A stretch of DNA of 64,000 bases from contig NZ_JBMSEE010000008.1 in assembly GCF_049446155.1 (NCBI RefSeq), positions 62,001 to 126,000 of the forward strand, in the 5' to 3' direction. Position 1 is the stretch's first letter, and each line of letters begins with the position of its first letter. Origin of the DNA: Rivibacter sp049446155 (lineage in GTDB: Bacteria; Pseudomonadota; Gammaproteobacteria; Burkholderiales; Burkholderiaceae_C). Positions 7,836 through 19,413 of the stretch are shown in pieces. The notes below the pieces were generated by a model. It made no database searches and was not told the origin of the DNA. It saw nothing but the letters and a program-made list of their open reading frames with translations. Both the position numbers and the translations under genes were made by a program.

Positions 7836-7922
7836 CCCTGCCGTCGTCGCGACGGGCTGCGGGTGGGCCGCAGCCGCCGATGTCGGGCCCATTGCCGAAC
7901 GGCCGAATGGCCGAATGCCGAT

Positions 7923-10655
<2,733 letters not shown>

Positions 10656-10809
10656 GCGCGGTCACGACATCACCGCTTGGTGTCGGCTGGTAACGGGCCG
10701 CCGGCCGCATTGACCGCTGGTTACCGCTGCGGTGAGCCGCGCCTCGGGCTCGTGCGTGATGTCAGGTGCAATCTCGACTGAACATGAACCCGACAACAAG
10801 GAGCCGCTC

Positions 10810-11421
10810 ATGAACACGCTGCCGAACCCGTCTTCCGCCCCTGGCGCCGTCGTGCCGACGCGTGGCACGAGCATGCTGGCCTGGATCGCCGGCGCCGCCG
10901 TGCTGGCGATCGCCGGCGTGGCCGGTGCCGTGGCGCTGCAGCGCGCGAACGCGCCGCAAGGCGAGCCGGTCGAGGCCAAGGCCTCGCTGGCGTCGAACGA
11001 GAAGCTGATCCAGGGCCAGGACGAGAAGCCGCGCAGCAGCAATGCCTCGCCGCGTCCGGCGCCGGCGGCCAAGTCGGTGGCGCAGGCGCCGGTGTGCGCG
11101 GTGTGCGGCACGGTGGAGTCGGTGCAGGCCGTCAAGCAAAAGGGCGAGGGCACCGGCGTCGGCGCGGTCGGCGGCGCGGTGGTCGGCGGCGTGGTCGGCC
11201 ACCAGATGGGCGGCGGCCGCGGCAAGGATGCGCTGACGGTGCTGGGCGCGGTGGGTGGCGCCGTCGCGGGCCACGAGATCGAGAAGAACGTGCGCGCCGA
11301 GACGGTCTACACCGTGAAGGTGCGCATGGACGACGGCACGCTCCGCACGCTCACGCGCAAGGAACCGGTGTCGGTCGGCTCGCGCGTGCGGGTGGAAGGC
11401 AACTCGCTGAGCGCGGTCTGA
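10810..11421 (+). CDS. Glycine-zipper 2TM-domain membrane protein
   Basis: A 203-residue membrane protein of unknown role, SlyB/Rick_17kDa_Anti-like. After a short cytoplasmic start there is one hydrophobic segment at about residues 16-40 (MLAWIAGAAVLAIAGVAGAV). The linker contains APVCAVCGTVESV. A glycine-zipper hairpin follows at about 117-160 (VGAVGGAVVGGVVGHQMGGG and LGAVGGAVAGHEIEK). The C-terminus has TVYTVKVRMDDGTLRTL and a basic/polar end typical of this family. Such proteins sit in the inner or outer membrane and affect envelope integrity. The ribosome-binding site ACAAGGAG sits about 8 bases before ATG 10810; the in-frame codons upstream are not family-like. Confidence 0.8.
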   Translation: MNTLPNPSSAPGAVVPTRGTSMLAWIAGAAVLAIAGVAGAVALQRANAPQGEPVEAKASLASNEKLIQGQDEKPRSSNASPRPAPAAKSVAQAPVCAVCGTVESVQAVKQKGEGTGVGAVGGAVVGGVVGHQMGGGRGKDALTVLGAVGGAVAGHEIEKNVRAETVYTVKVRMDDGTLRTLTRKEPVSVGSRVRVEGNSLSAV

Positions 11422-11428
11422 TCCGCGT

Positions 11429-12949
11429 TCATGCCGACTGCGCCAAGCCGCGGCGCAGCTGAACCGCCTCGGCGACGTCGCTCGCCGACACCTCCGTGCG
11501 GCCGGCCAGGTCGGCCGCCGTGCGGGCCACGCGCAGCACGCGGTGATAGCTGCGCGCCGACCATCCCAGGCGCTGCGCCGACGACTGCAGGAAGCGGATC
11601 GCCGCGGCATCCGCGCGGGCGTGATCGTCGAGCGATGCCGCGCTCAGCGCGCCGTTGAGCCGCCCTTGCCGCGTCAGCTGCCGCTCGCGCGCCTGCGCCA
11701 CGCGCGCGGCAACCGCCGCGCTGGGCTCGCCGTCGGGCGCCTGCGCAAGCGAGGCCGGCGCCAGCGCGGGCACCTCGACCTGCAGGTCCAGCCGGTCGAG
11801 CAGCGGGCCCGACAGCCGCGACTGGTAGCGCGCGATCTGGTCCGGCGAGCAGCGGCATGCGCGCAGCGCGCTGCCGGCATGGCCGCAGGGGCAGGGATTC
11901 ATCGCCGCGACGAGCTGGAAGCGCGCCGGGTACTCGGCCCGCCGGGCGGCGCGCGAGATCGTGATGCGACCGGTCTCGAGCGGTTCGCGCAAGGCCTCCA
12001 GCGCCGCGCGCGCGAACTCGGGCAGCTCGTCGAGGAACAGCACGCCGTGGTGGGCGAGCGAGATCTCGCCCGGTCGCGGTGGCGAGCCGCCACCCACCAG
12101 CGCGACGGCCGAGGCGCTGTGATGCGGTGAGCGCACGACGCGCTGGCGCCAGCGCCGCGCATCGAACGCCCCGGCGATGCCGAGTACCGCGGCCGACTCG
12201 AGCGCGGCGGGCTCGTCGAGCGGTGGCAGCAGGCCGGCCAGGCGCTGCGCGAGCATCGACTTGCCGCTGCCCGGCGGCCCGATGAACAACAGGCTGTGGC
12301 CACCGGCCGCGGCCATCTCGAGCGCGCGCTTGGCCACCGCCTGGCCGCGCACCTCGATCAGGTCGGCCGGCGCGTCGGGCGCCGCGTGTTCCGGCGGCCG
12401 GGCGACCGGCAGCGGCTGGGCGGCGTCGCCCGGCAGCAGCGCGCGCACCACGTCGAGCAGGTGCGCCGCGCTGCGCGGCGCGAGGCCCGGCACCAGCGCG
12501 GCCTCGCCGGCATTGGTCGCCGGCAGCACGAGCTCCCGTTGGCTGGGGCGGCCGTGCCGCAGCGCGAGCGCCATCGCCAGCGCGCCACGCACCGGGCGCA
12601 GGTCGCCGGCCAGCGACAGCTCGCCGGCGAATTCGAAGGCGTCGAGCCGAGACGCTTCGACCTGGCCGCTGGCCGCCAGGATGCCGAGCGCGATCGGCAG
12701 GTCGAAGCGCCCGCCTTCCTTGGGCAGGTCGGCCGGCGCGAGATTGACCGTGATGCGCTTGTTGTGCGGGAACTCGAGGCCGCTGGTGGCGAGCGCCGCG
12801 CGTACGCGTTCGCGGGCTTCCTTGACCTCGGTGTCGGCCAGGCCGACCAGCGTGAAGCTGGGCAGCCCGTTGGCCAGGTGCACCTCGACGGTGACGGGCG
12901 CCGCGGCAAGCCCGTCGAGGGCGCGACTGTGAACGATGGCGAGCGACAT
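11429..12949 (-). CDS. comM: YifB family Mg-chelatase-like AAA+ ATPase (ComM)
   Basis: A 506-residue protein. ComM is a hexameric helicase that drives branch migration during natural transformation and recombination. The start ATG at 12949 gives MSLAIVHSRALDGL. The N-terminal ChlI-type domain covers about residues 20-140 (NGLPSFTLVGLADTEVKEARERV). The AAA+ core follows with Walker A GPPGSGKS, Walker B GVLFLDELPEF and the NPCPCGH zinc-like cysteine segment. The C-terminal Mg_chelatase_C domain ends RLGWSARSYHRVLRVARTAADL. It lies convergent to the glycine-zipper gene and divergent from the nitrogen operon. Its presence fits a competence-capable relative, but no other competence gene is in the window. 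Confidence 0.93.
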   Translation of the reverse strand: MSLAIVHSRALDGLAAAPVTVEVHLANGLPSFTLVGLADTEVKEARERVRAALATSGLEFPHNKRITVNLAPADLPKEGGRFDLPIALGILAASGQVEASRLDAFEFAGELSLAGDLRPVRGALAMALALRHGRPSQRELVLPATNAGEAALVPGLAPRSAAHLLDVVRALLPGDAAQPLPVARPPEHAAPDAPADLIEVRGQAVAKRALEMAAAGGHSLLFIGPPGSGKSMLAQRLAGLLPPLDEPAALESAAVLGIAGAFDARRWRQRVVRSPHHSASAVALVGGGSPPRPGEISLAHHGVLFLDELPEFARAALEALREPLETGRITISRAARRAEYPARFQLVAAMNPCPCGHAGSALRACRCSPDQIARYQSRLSGPLLDRLDLQVEVPALAPASLAQAPDGEPSAAVAARVAQARERQLTRQGRLNGALSAASLDDHARADAAAIRFLQSSAQRLGWSARSYHRVLRVARTAADLAGRTEVSASDVAEAVQLRRGLAQSA

Positions 12950-13002
12950 GGGGCGTGATCCTGGCCGCCGGCGGCGCGCGCCGCATCCCGCTTCGGGGTG
13001 GG

Positions 13003-13019
13003 TGCGCCGACTTGGTGCA
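13003..13019 (+). promoter_or_regulatory. NtrC-binding site (enhancer)
   Basis: TGCGCC-GACTT-GGTGCA is a near-perfect match to the NtrC dyad (TGCACC-N5-GGTGCA, one mismatch). It lies about 100 bp upstream of the -24/-12 element at 13104-13119, a usual enhancer distance. Confidence 0.7.
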
Positions 13020-13103
13020 AGAGCGGGCGCGCGCACACGCAAATGGGGCGCCAAACGGCTCCGAATGCCCCGCGAAGGGACGCGGCTCCCCGTTGTGGCG
13101 CAG

Positions 13104-13119
13104 TGGCACGGATCATGCA
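13104..13119 (+). promoter_or_regulatory. Sigma-54 (-24/-12) promoter
   Basis: TGGCAC-GGATC-ATGCA has the invariant GG and GC dinucleotides separated by ten bases and differs from the TGGCAC-N5-TTGCA consensus at one position. It would start a transcript about 60 bases before the porin ATG at 13176, driving porin-glnK-amt under nitrogen limitation. Confidence 0.8.
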
Positions 13120-13175
13120 AAGCGCCCTCGCCCTCCTGTCCGTCCAACCTACACACCACTTCTGGAGATCGACCG

Positions 13176-13931
13176 ATGACGTTCCCGCTGAAGAAAGTGG
13201 CGCTGGCCGCGGCCCTGGCCGCTTCACTGCCCACCCTCGCGCATGCGGCCGACTGGACCATCACCGGCAACGCCGGCCTGTTCTCGGACTACCGCTTCCG
13301 CGGCGTCTCGCAGACCAACAAGAAGCCGGCCTTCCAGGGCGGCTTCGACGTCGCGCACAGCTCGGGCTTCTACGCCGGCAACTGGAACTCGAACATCGAC
13401 GCCGGCTTCTTCAACGGCGCCAACCTCGAGATGGACTTCTACGGCGGCTACAAGGGTGCCGTCGGGGACTTCGCCTACGACGTCGGCGTGCTGTACTACT
13501 ACTACCCGGGCAGCGGCGCGGGCGGCACGTTCAAGATCGACAACACCGAGATCTACGTCGGCGGCAGCTACGGCCCGTTCTCGCTGAAGTACTCGCATGC
13601 CGTCAGCGACTTCTTCGGCATCGACGATTCCAAGAACAGCTACTACCTCGACGCCGGCTTCACCTGGCCGCTGGCCGAGGGCTTCAACTTCGTCGGCCAC
13701 GTCGGCTACCAAGGCCTGAAGAAGAACGCCCGCGTGGTCGAGATCGACGGCAGCGGTCCGCACGACTCGATCGTCGACTGGAAGGTCGGCGTGACCTACG
13801 ACCTCAGCGGCTGGGCGCTGGGCGCCAGCTACATCGGCACCAACCGCGACCTCACCGGCGGCATCGCCAGCCTCAACGCCCGCAACATCAGCGACGGCAC
13901 GGTCGTGGTGTCGATCGGCAAGAGCTTCTAA
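13176..13931 (+). CDS. TorF family putative porin (Gcw_chp)
   Basis: A 251-residue outer-membrane beta-barrel protein. The signal peptide runs to about residue 24 (PLKKVALAAALAASLPTLAHA). The mature protein starts ADWTITGNAGLFSDYRFRG, the hallmark opening of the Gcw_chp/TorF family (VSNYRFRGVSQ...). It then alternates aromatic residues and glycine, ending in a C-terminal phenylalanine (VVSIGKSF), as barrel-assembly signals do. It is the first gene behind the sigma-54 promoter and precedes glnK by 29 bp, so it probably admits nitrogen compounds when nitrogen is scarce (inference from context). The exact substrate is unknown. Confidence 0.88.
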   Translation: MTFPLKKVALAAALAASLPTLAHAADWTITGNAGLFSDYRFRGVSQTNKKPAFQGGFDVAHSSGFYAGNWNSNIDAGFFNGANLEMDFYGGYKGAVGDFAYDVGVLYYYYPGSGAGGTFKIDNTEIYVGGSYGPFSLKYSHAVSDFFGIDDSKNSYYLDAGFTWPLAEGFNFVGHVGYQGLKKNARVVEIDGSGPHDSIVDWKVGVTYDLSGWALGASYIGTNRDLTGGIASLNARNISDGTVVVSIGKSF

Positions 13932-13960
13932 CCCCCCGCTTTTCCCTCAGGAGAACCTCC

Positions 13961-14299
13961 ATGAAGATGGTGACCGCCATCGTCAAGCCGTTCAAGCTCG
14001 ACGAAGTGCGTGAAGCTCTGAGCGCCATCGGCGTCCAGGGCATCACGGTGACCGAAGTCAAGGGCTTCGGTCGTCAGAAGGGCCACACCGAGCTGTACCG
14101 CGGCGCGGAGTACGTGGTCGACTTCCTGCCCAAGGTCAAGATCGAAGCGGCCGTCGACGACGCGATCGTCGAGCGCGTGATCGAGGCCATCGAAGGCTCG
14201 GCACGCACCGGCAAGATCGGCGACGGCAAGATCTTCGTCACCGGCCTCGAGCAGGTGATCCGCATCCGCACCGGCGAGACCGGCAAGGACGCGCTCTGA
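13961..14299 (+). CDS. glnK: Nitrogen regulatory protein P-II
   Basis: A 112-residue PII signal protein that binds ATP/ADP and 2-oxoglutarate and reports nitrogen status. It starts MKMVTAIVKPFKLDEVREAL. The T-loop has Tyr51 in YRGAEY, the uridylylation site used by GlnD. The B-loop TGKIGDGKIF and C-loop IRIRTGE are intact. It lies directly before amt, so it is called glnK, the form that binds and blocks the ammonium channel when nitrogen is ample; glnB is the alternative name. An AGGAG ribosome-binding site is 7 bases before ATG 13961. Confidence 0.95.
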   Translation: MKMVTAIVKPFKLDEVREALSAIGVQGITVTEVKGFGRQKGHTELYRGAEYVVDFLPKVKIEAAVDDAIVERVIEAIEGSARTGKIGDGKIFVTGLEQVIRIRTGETGKDAL

Positions 14300-14331
14300 A
14301 GCGGCACCACCATCAAAGCCAAGAGACAACC

Positions 14332-15861
14332 ATGATGAGAAAACTCATTGCCTCCCTCGCCGCCTCGGTGGCGTTCGGCGTGGCGGCGCTCGGCTTCGCC
14401 GGGGCCGCGTTCGCCCAGGACGCCGCCTCGGCGCCCGCCGCCGCGGCTTCGGTCGCGGCTGTCGCTGAAGCCGCATCGGCTCCTGCGGCCGCAGCTTCCG
14501 AAGCCGCCGCCGCGGCGCCCGCGCCGACCGCCAACAAGGGCGACGTCGCGTGGATGCTCGTGTCGACCCTGCTGGTGATCATGATGTCGATCCCCGGCCT
14601 GGCGCTGTTCTACGGTGGCCTGGTGCGCAGCAAGAACATGCTGTCGGTGCTGATGCAGGTCTTCGTCGTGTTCTCGCTGATCACGGTGCTGTGGTTCGTG
14701 TACGGCTACAGCCTCGCGTTCACCGAGGGCAACGCCTACATCGGCGGCCTCGACCGGCTGTTCCTCAAGGGCACCTTCGACGCCTCGACCGGCGCGTTCT
14801 CGATGGCCGCGACCTTCAGCAAGGGCGTGGTGATCCCGGAGATCGTGTTCGTCGCCTTCCAGGCCACGTTCGCGGCCATCACCTGCGGCCTGATCGTCGG
14901 CGCGTTCGCCGAGCGCATCAAGTTCTCGGCCGTGCTGCTGTTCATGGTGCTGTGGTTCACCTTCAGCTACCTGCCGATCGCGCACATGGTCTGGTTCTGG
15001 ATGGGTCCGGACGCCTACACCGCGGCTGACCAGGTCGAGTCCCTCACGGGCAAGGCCGGCCTGATCTGGCAATGGGGCGCGCTCGACTTCGCGGGCGGCA
15101 CCGTGGTGCACATCAACGCCGCGGTCGCGGGCCTGGTTGGTGCCTACATGGTCGGCAAGCGCGTGGGCTACGGCAAGGAAGCCTTCACGCCGCACTCGCT
15201 GACGCTGACGATGGTCGGTGCCTCGCTGCTGTGGGTGGGCTGGTTCGGCTTCAATGCCGGCTCGGCGCTCGAAGCCGGCAACAGCGCCGCGCTGGCCTTC
15301 GTCAACACCTTCGGCGCCACGGCGGCCGCGGTGCTGGCCTGGTGCGTGGGTGAGGCGCTGATCAAGGGCAAGGCCTCGATGCTGGGTGCTGCTTCGGGCG
15401 CCGTCGCCGGCCTCGTCGCGATCACGCCGGCCGCGGGCAACGTCGGCATCGTCGGCGGCCTGGTCATCGGCCTCATCGCCGGCTTCGCCTGCCTGTGGGG
15501 CGTGAGCGGCCTGAAGAAGCTGCTCGGCGCGGACGACTCGCTCGACGTGTTCGGCGTGCACGGCGTCGGCGGCATCGTCGGCGCGCTGCTGACCGGCGTG
15601 TTCAACTCGCCCTCGCTCGGCGGCCCGGGCTTCGTCAGCGACTGGGTCACGGCCACCGTGATCAGCGCTGCCGACTACTCGATCGCCGGCCAGTTCTGGA
15701 TCCAGCTCAAGGCCGTGCTGCTGACCATCGTGTGGTCGGGCGTGGTCGCGGCGGTGTCGTACAAGATCACCGACCTGGTGATCGGCCTGCGCGTCACCGA
15801 GGAAGAAGAGCGCGAGGGCCTGGACATCAGCTCGCACGGCGAGACCGCGTACAGCAAGTAA
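14332..15861 (+). CDS. amt: Ammonium transporter Amt
   Basis: A 509-residue ammonium channel. A cleavable signal (about residues 1-24, ending FAQD) and an Ala/Pro-rich spacer of about 40 residues precede the eleven-helix Amt core, which starts VAWMLVSTLLVIMMSIPGL. The conserved twin histidines of the pore lie in GGTVVHINAAVAGL and DVFGVHGVGGIVGAL. The conserved stretch FYGGLVRSKNMLS and the cytoplasmic tail ending HGETAYSK are also seen. It is the last gene of the porin-glnK-amt operon; a strong terminator follows. A second in-frame ATG directly after the first is an equally possible start. Confidence 0.95.
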   Translation: MMRKLIASLAASVAFGVAALGFAGAAFAQDAASAPAAAASVAAVAEAASAPAAAASEAAAAAPAPTANKGDVAWMLVSTLLVIMMSIPGLALFYGGLVRSKNMLSVLMQVFVVFSLITVLWFVYGYSLAFTEGNAYIGGLDRLFLKGTFDASTGAFSMAATFSKGVVIPEIVFVAFQATFAAITCGLIVGAFAERIKFSAVLLFMVLWFTFSYLPIAHMVWFWMGPDAYTAADQVESLTGKAGLIWQWGALDFAGGTVVHINAAVAGLVGAYMVGKRVGYGKEAFTPHSLTLTMVGASLLWVGWFGFNAGSALEAGNSAALAFVNTFGATAAAVLAWCVGEALIKGKASMLGAASGAVAGLVAITPAAGNVGIVGGLVIGLIAGFACLWGVSGLKKLLGADDSLDVFGVHGVGGIVGALLTGVFNSPSLGGPGFVSDWVTATVISAADYSIAGQFWIQLKAVLLTIVWSGVVAAVSYKITDLVIGLRVTEEEEREGLDISSHGETAYSK

Positions 15862-15899
15862 GCAAGCTCGCAAGTAAGCCGCCGCTTCTCGGCGCAACG

Positions 15900-15926
15900 A
15901 GGCCGCCCTCCGGGGCGGCCTTTTTT
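15900..15926 (+). terminator. Rho-independent terminator after amt
   Basis: The stem GGCCGCCC-TCCG-GGGCGGCC is followed by six T residues. This is the clearest intrinsic terminator in the window and closes the nitrogen operon. Confidence 0.93.
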
Positions 15927-15978
15927 CATGCGCGCTTGGAAAGCGGCCCCACGCCCTCACCTGGGAACGTCGGCTGCC

Positions 15979-15984
15979 TAGAAT
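15979..15984 (+). promoter_or_regulatory. TAGAAT -10 box for gshA
   Basis: TAGAAT lies 30 bases before the gshA ATG, beyond the amt terminator. No convincing -35 box is visible; it is one of the few near-consensus -10 boxes in this GC-rich DNA. Confidence 0.4.
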
Positions 15985-16014
15985 CCTTGTCCCAAGCTGT
16001 GCCGGAGTGTCTCC

Positions 16015-17310
16015 ATGGTTCCGCATCTCATCACCGCGCTGAACGGTCCGATCAACGAGCTCGAGCAGCGCATCCTGGAGTCCATGCCGGCGATCGAACG
16101 CTGGTTCCGGCTCGAATGGATGGAGCACACGCCGCCGTTCTACACCTCGGTCGACGTGCGCAACGCCGGCTTCAAGCTCGCGCCGGTCGACACGAACCTG
16201 TTCCCCGGCGGCTGGAACAACCTCACGCCCGAGATGCTGCCGCTGGCGGTGCAGGCGGCGATGGCGGCGATCGAGAAGATCTGTCCCGAGGCCAAGAACC
16301 TGCTGCTCATTCCCGAGAAGCACACGCGCAACACGTTCTACCTGGCGAACGTGAAGCAGCTGATGCAGATCTTCTCGCTGGCCGGCCTCAATGTGCGCCT
16401 GGGCACGCTCGACGAGAGCATCACCGAGCCGACGCCGCTGACGCTGGCCGACGGCAGCACGGTCACCGTCGAGCCGCTGGTGCGCGACAAGCGCCGCCTG
16501 GGGCTTAAGGATTTCGATCCCTGCACGATCCTGCTCAACAACGACCTCTCGGCCGGCATTCCCAAGGTGCTGGAGAACCTGCACGAGCAGTACCTGCTGC
16601 CGCCGTTGCATGCGGGATGGGCGGTGCGGCGCAAGAGCCAGCACTTCGAGGCCTACGAGGAAGTCGCCAAGAAGTTCGCCAAGCTGCTGGGCATGGACCC
16701 CTGGCTGATCAACCCGATGTTCGCCAGCTGCGGCAAGGTCAACTTCAGCGAGGGTTCGGGCATCGAGTGCGTGCAGAGCAATGCCGATGCGCTGCTCGGC
16801 AAGATCCGCCGCAAGTACAAGGAATACGGCATCCAGGAGAAGCCTTTCGTCGTCGTGAAGGCCGACAACGGCACGTATGGCATGGGCATCATGACCGTGC
16901 GCGATGCGAAAGACCTCGACGAACTCAACCGCCGCACGCGCAACAAGATGAGCGTGATCAAGGACGGCCAGGAGGTCACCGAGGTCATCATCCAGGAAGG
17001 CGTGCCGACCTACGAGCGCGTCAACGACGCCGTGGCCGAGCCAGTGGTCTACATGCTCGACCGCTACGTGGTCGGCGGCTTCTACCGCGTGCATGCCGAG
17101 CGCGGCATCGACGAGAACCTCAATGCGCCGGGCGCGAGCTTCGTGCCGCTGGCCTTCGCCGAGGCGTATCACCTGCCCAAGCCGGGCGAGAAGCCCGGCG
17201 TCAGCGCGCCGAACCGCTTCTACATGTACGGCGTGATCGGCCGGCTGGCGATGCTGGCGGCGAGCTACGAGCTCGAGGCGCACGACCCGGACGCCGAGAT
17301 CTACGAGTAG
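16015..17310 (+). CDS. gshA: Glutamate--cysteine ligase (proteobacterial GshA type)
   Basis: A 431-residue enzyme for the first step of glutathione synthesis, joining glutamate and cysteine with ATP. It belongs to the type found in beta- and acidophilic proteobacteria, not the E. coli type. Characteristic segments are FYTSVDVRNAGFKLAPVDTN near the N-terminus, LFPGGWNNL, LIPEKHTRNTFYL, the ATP-site region VVVKADNGTYGMGIMTV, and VVGGFYRVH with DENLNAPGASF near the end. The partner gshB lies about 3.3 kb downstream, after kup and benE. Lengths near 430 are normal for this type. Confidence 0.93.
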   Translation: MVPHLITALNGPINELEQRILESMPAIERWFRLEWMEHTPPFYTSVDVRNAGFKLAPVDTNLFPGGWNNLTPEMLPLAVQAAMAAIEKICPEAKNLLLIPEKHTRNTFYLANVKQLMQIFSLAGLNVRLGTLDESITEPTPLTLADGSTVTVEPLVRDKRRLGLKDFDPCTILLNNDLSAGIPKVLENLHEQYLLPPLHAGWAVRRKSQHFEAYEEVAKKFAKLLGMDPWLINPMFASCGKVNFSEGSGIECVQSNADALLGKIRRKYKEYGIQEKPFVVVKADNGTYGMGIMTVRDAKDLDELNRRTRNKMSVIKDGQEVTEVIIQEGVPTYERVNDAVAEPVVYMLDRYVVGGFYRVHAERGIDENLNAPGASFVPLAFAEAYHLPKPGEKPGVSAPNRFYMYGVIGRLAMLAASYELEAHDPDAEIYE

Positions 17311-17360
17311 ACGGGCCCCACGCTCGCTTCGCTCGCTGCCCCCGAGGGCTTGCGACGGGA
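17311..17360 (+). repeat. GC-rich intergenic element after gshA
   Basis: The sequence CCCCACGCTCGCTTCGCTCG with CTGCCCCCGAGGG follows the gshA stop. It contains the hairpin CGAGCG-AAG-CGAGCG-type pairing. Motifs of this wording are familiar from intergenic repeats of Comamonadaceae-like genomes (recalled, not verified); only one copy is in this window. Confidence 0.4.
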
Positions 17361-17465
17361 GGATGGTGAGTTGCTGCGCCGCAACATCGGCGCCAGGCGG
17401 GGGCTGACCGGCGGCCGAAAGGCGGGCGCACAATGGCGCCCTTTGCGAAAGCCCCTCCCCCGGTC

Positions 17466-19352
17466 GTGACCGTTTCCCAAGCCCAACCGCCGAGCGGCGC
17501 CAAGCTGGCCGCGCTGACCCTCGGCGCCATCGGCGTCGTCTATGGCGACATCGGCACCAGCCCGCTGTACGCGCTGAAGGAAGTCTTCACCCACGGCCAG
17601 CTGGCGATCACGCCGGACAACATCTTCGGCATCCTGTCGCTGGTGACCTGGACGCTCACGGTCATCGTCTCGATCAAGTACGTGGTGCTGATCCTGCGCG
17701 CCGACAACAACGGCGAGGGCGGCCTGATCGCGATGCTGGCGCTGGCCTCGAGCGCGGTGCGCCACAAGCCGCGGCTGCGGCGCTGGCTGCTGATGGTCGG
17801 CATCTTCGGCACCGCCATCTTTTTCGGCGACGGCGTCATCACGCCGGCGATCTCGGTGCTCTCGGCGGTCGAAGGCCTGGAGGTCGCGGCGCCCGGCCTG
17901 CATCGCTACGTCGTGCCGGTCACCCTGGTCGTGCTGACGCTGCTGTTCGCGGCGCAGCGCTTCGGCACCGGCGGCATCGGCCGTCTGTTCGGCCCGATCA
18001 CCGCGGTCTGGTTCGTCGTGCTGGCCCTGCTGGGGTTGCCGCACATCGTCCATAACCCGGCGGTGCTCGAGGCGCTGAGCCCGCACCACGCGCTGGCGTT
18101 CATCTGGGGCCACCCAGGCGTGGCCTTCGTGGCGCTCGGTGCGGTGGTGCTGTGCGTCACCGGCGCCGAGGCGCTCTATGCCGACCTGGGCCACTTCGGC
18201 AAGCGTCCGATCCGCCTGGCCTGGTTCGGGCTGGCGATGCCGGCGCTGCTGCTGAACTACTTCGGCCAGGGCGCGATGCTGCTCGAGCATCCCGAGAACC
18301 TGAAGAACCCGTTCTACGAGATGGCCCCGCCGTGGGCGCTGTTTCCGCTGATCGGCCTGGCCACTGCGGCGACGGTGATCGCCTCGCAGGCGCTGATCTC
18401 GGCGGCGTTCTCGGTCACAAAGCAGGCCATCCAGCTCGGCTACCTGCCGCGCCTGCGCATCACGCACACCTCGGTCAAGGACACCGGCCAGATCTACGTG
18501 CCGTTCGTGAACTGGGGCCTGTACGTGTGCATCGTGCTCGCGGTGGTGTTCTTCGGCTCGAGCACCAAGCTGGCGTCGGCCTACGGCATCGCGGTCACGG
18601 TCGACATGCTGATCACGACGACGATGACCTTCTTCGTGATCCGCTACGCGTGGAAATTCCCGTGGCTGCTGTGCGTGGCGGCGACCGGCTTCTTCTTCCT
18701 CGTCGATGCCCTGTTCTTTGCCGCCAACGCGGTCAAGATCTTCGACGGCGGCTGGTTCCCGCTGCTCATCGGCGCGGCGATGTTCACGCTGATGATGACC
18801 TGGAAGCAAGGCCGCAGGCTGATGAGCGTGCGCCTGCGCGACGAGTCGATCGACCTGCAGACTTTCCTCGACTCGGTGTTCATCAGCCCGCCCACGCGCG
18901 TGCCGGGCACGGCGGTGTTCCTGTCGGCCGAGAAGGGTTCGACGCCCAATGCGCTGCTGCACAACCTCAAGCACAACAAGGTGCTGCACGAGCAGAACCT
19001 GTTCATCACGGTCAAGCACCACGAGGTGCCCTGGATCGGCTTCGGCAAGCGCGTCGAGGTCGAGTCGCTGGGCAACGACTGCTGGCAGGTCACGCTGCAC
19101 TTCGGCTTCAAGAACGAACCCGACGTGCCCGAGGCGCTGCAGCTGCTCACCACCAGCGGCATCAACCTCGACGACATGGAGACCAGCTACTTCCTCTCGC
19201 GCGACATCGTGATCCCGACCTTCGGGTCGGGCATGGCGCCGTGGCGCGAGAAGCTGTTCGCGAGCATGCACCGCAACGCAACCGCGGCGGCGGACTTCCT
19301 GAGCCTGCCGACCAACCGGGTGGTGGAGCTCGGCTCCAAGGTCGAAATCTGA
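17466..19352 (+). CDS. kup: Kup-type potassium/proton symporter
   Basis: A low-affinity potassium uptake protein of about 628 residues with twelve or so membrane helices, followed by a cytoplasmic C-terminal domain of about 180 residues. The signature near the N-terminus is ALTLGAIGVVYGDIGTSPLY; ADNNGEGGLIAML and FFGDGVITPAISVLSA follow. The start is uncertain. An in-frame ATG at 17433 overlaps a CACAAT -10-like box (17429-17434). The GTG at 17466 gives MTVSQAQPPSG and a leader length like that of E. coli Kup (622 residues), so I prefer it. The frame is well supported whichever start is used. Confidence 0.9.
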   Translation: MTVSQAQPPSGAKLAALTLGAIGVVYGDIGTSPLYALKEVFTHGQLAITPDNIFGILSLVTWTLTVIVSIKYVVLILRADNNGEGGLIAMLALASSAVRHKPRLRRWLLMVGIFGTAIFFGDGVITPAISVLSAVEGLEVAAPGLHRYVVPVTLVVLTLLFAAQRFGTGGIGRLFGPITAVWFVVLALLGLPHIVHNPAVLEALSPHHALAFIWGHPGVAFVALGAVVLCVTGAEALYADLGHFGKRPIRLAWFGLAMPALLLNYFGQGAMLLEHPENLKNPFYEMAPPWALFPLIGLATAATVIASQALISAAFSVTKQAIQLGYLPRLRITHTSVKDTGQIYVPFVNWGLYVCIVLAVVFFGSSTKLASAYGIAVTVDMLITTTMTFFVIRYAWKFPWLLCVAATGFFFLVDALFFAANAVKIFDGGWFPLLIGAAMFTLMMTWKQGRRLMSVRLRDESIDLQTFLDSVFISPPTRVPGTAVFLSAEKGSTPNALLHNLKHNKVLHEQNLFITVKHHEVPWIGFGKRVEVESLGNDCWQVTLHFGFKNEPDVPEALQLLTTSGINLDDMETSYFLSRDIVIPTFGSGMAPWREKLFASMHRNATAAADFLSLPTNRVVELGSKVEI

Positions 19353-19413
19353 GACCGGCGGGGCAATCCCCCGCGATCGCTGCGCCGAGGCCGCGCGCCG
19401 ATACTCGCGGCCC

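Noticed and set aside
14074..17433. An open frame of 1,119 codons on the minus strand over amt and gshA
   Set aside because: Low-complexity Arg/His/Asp/Gln-rich translation typical of antisense to GC-rich genes; both plus-strand genes are complete and conserved.
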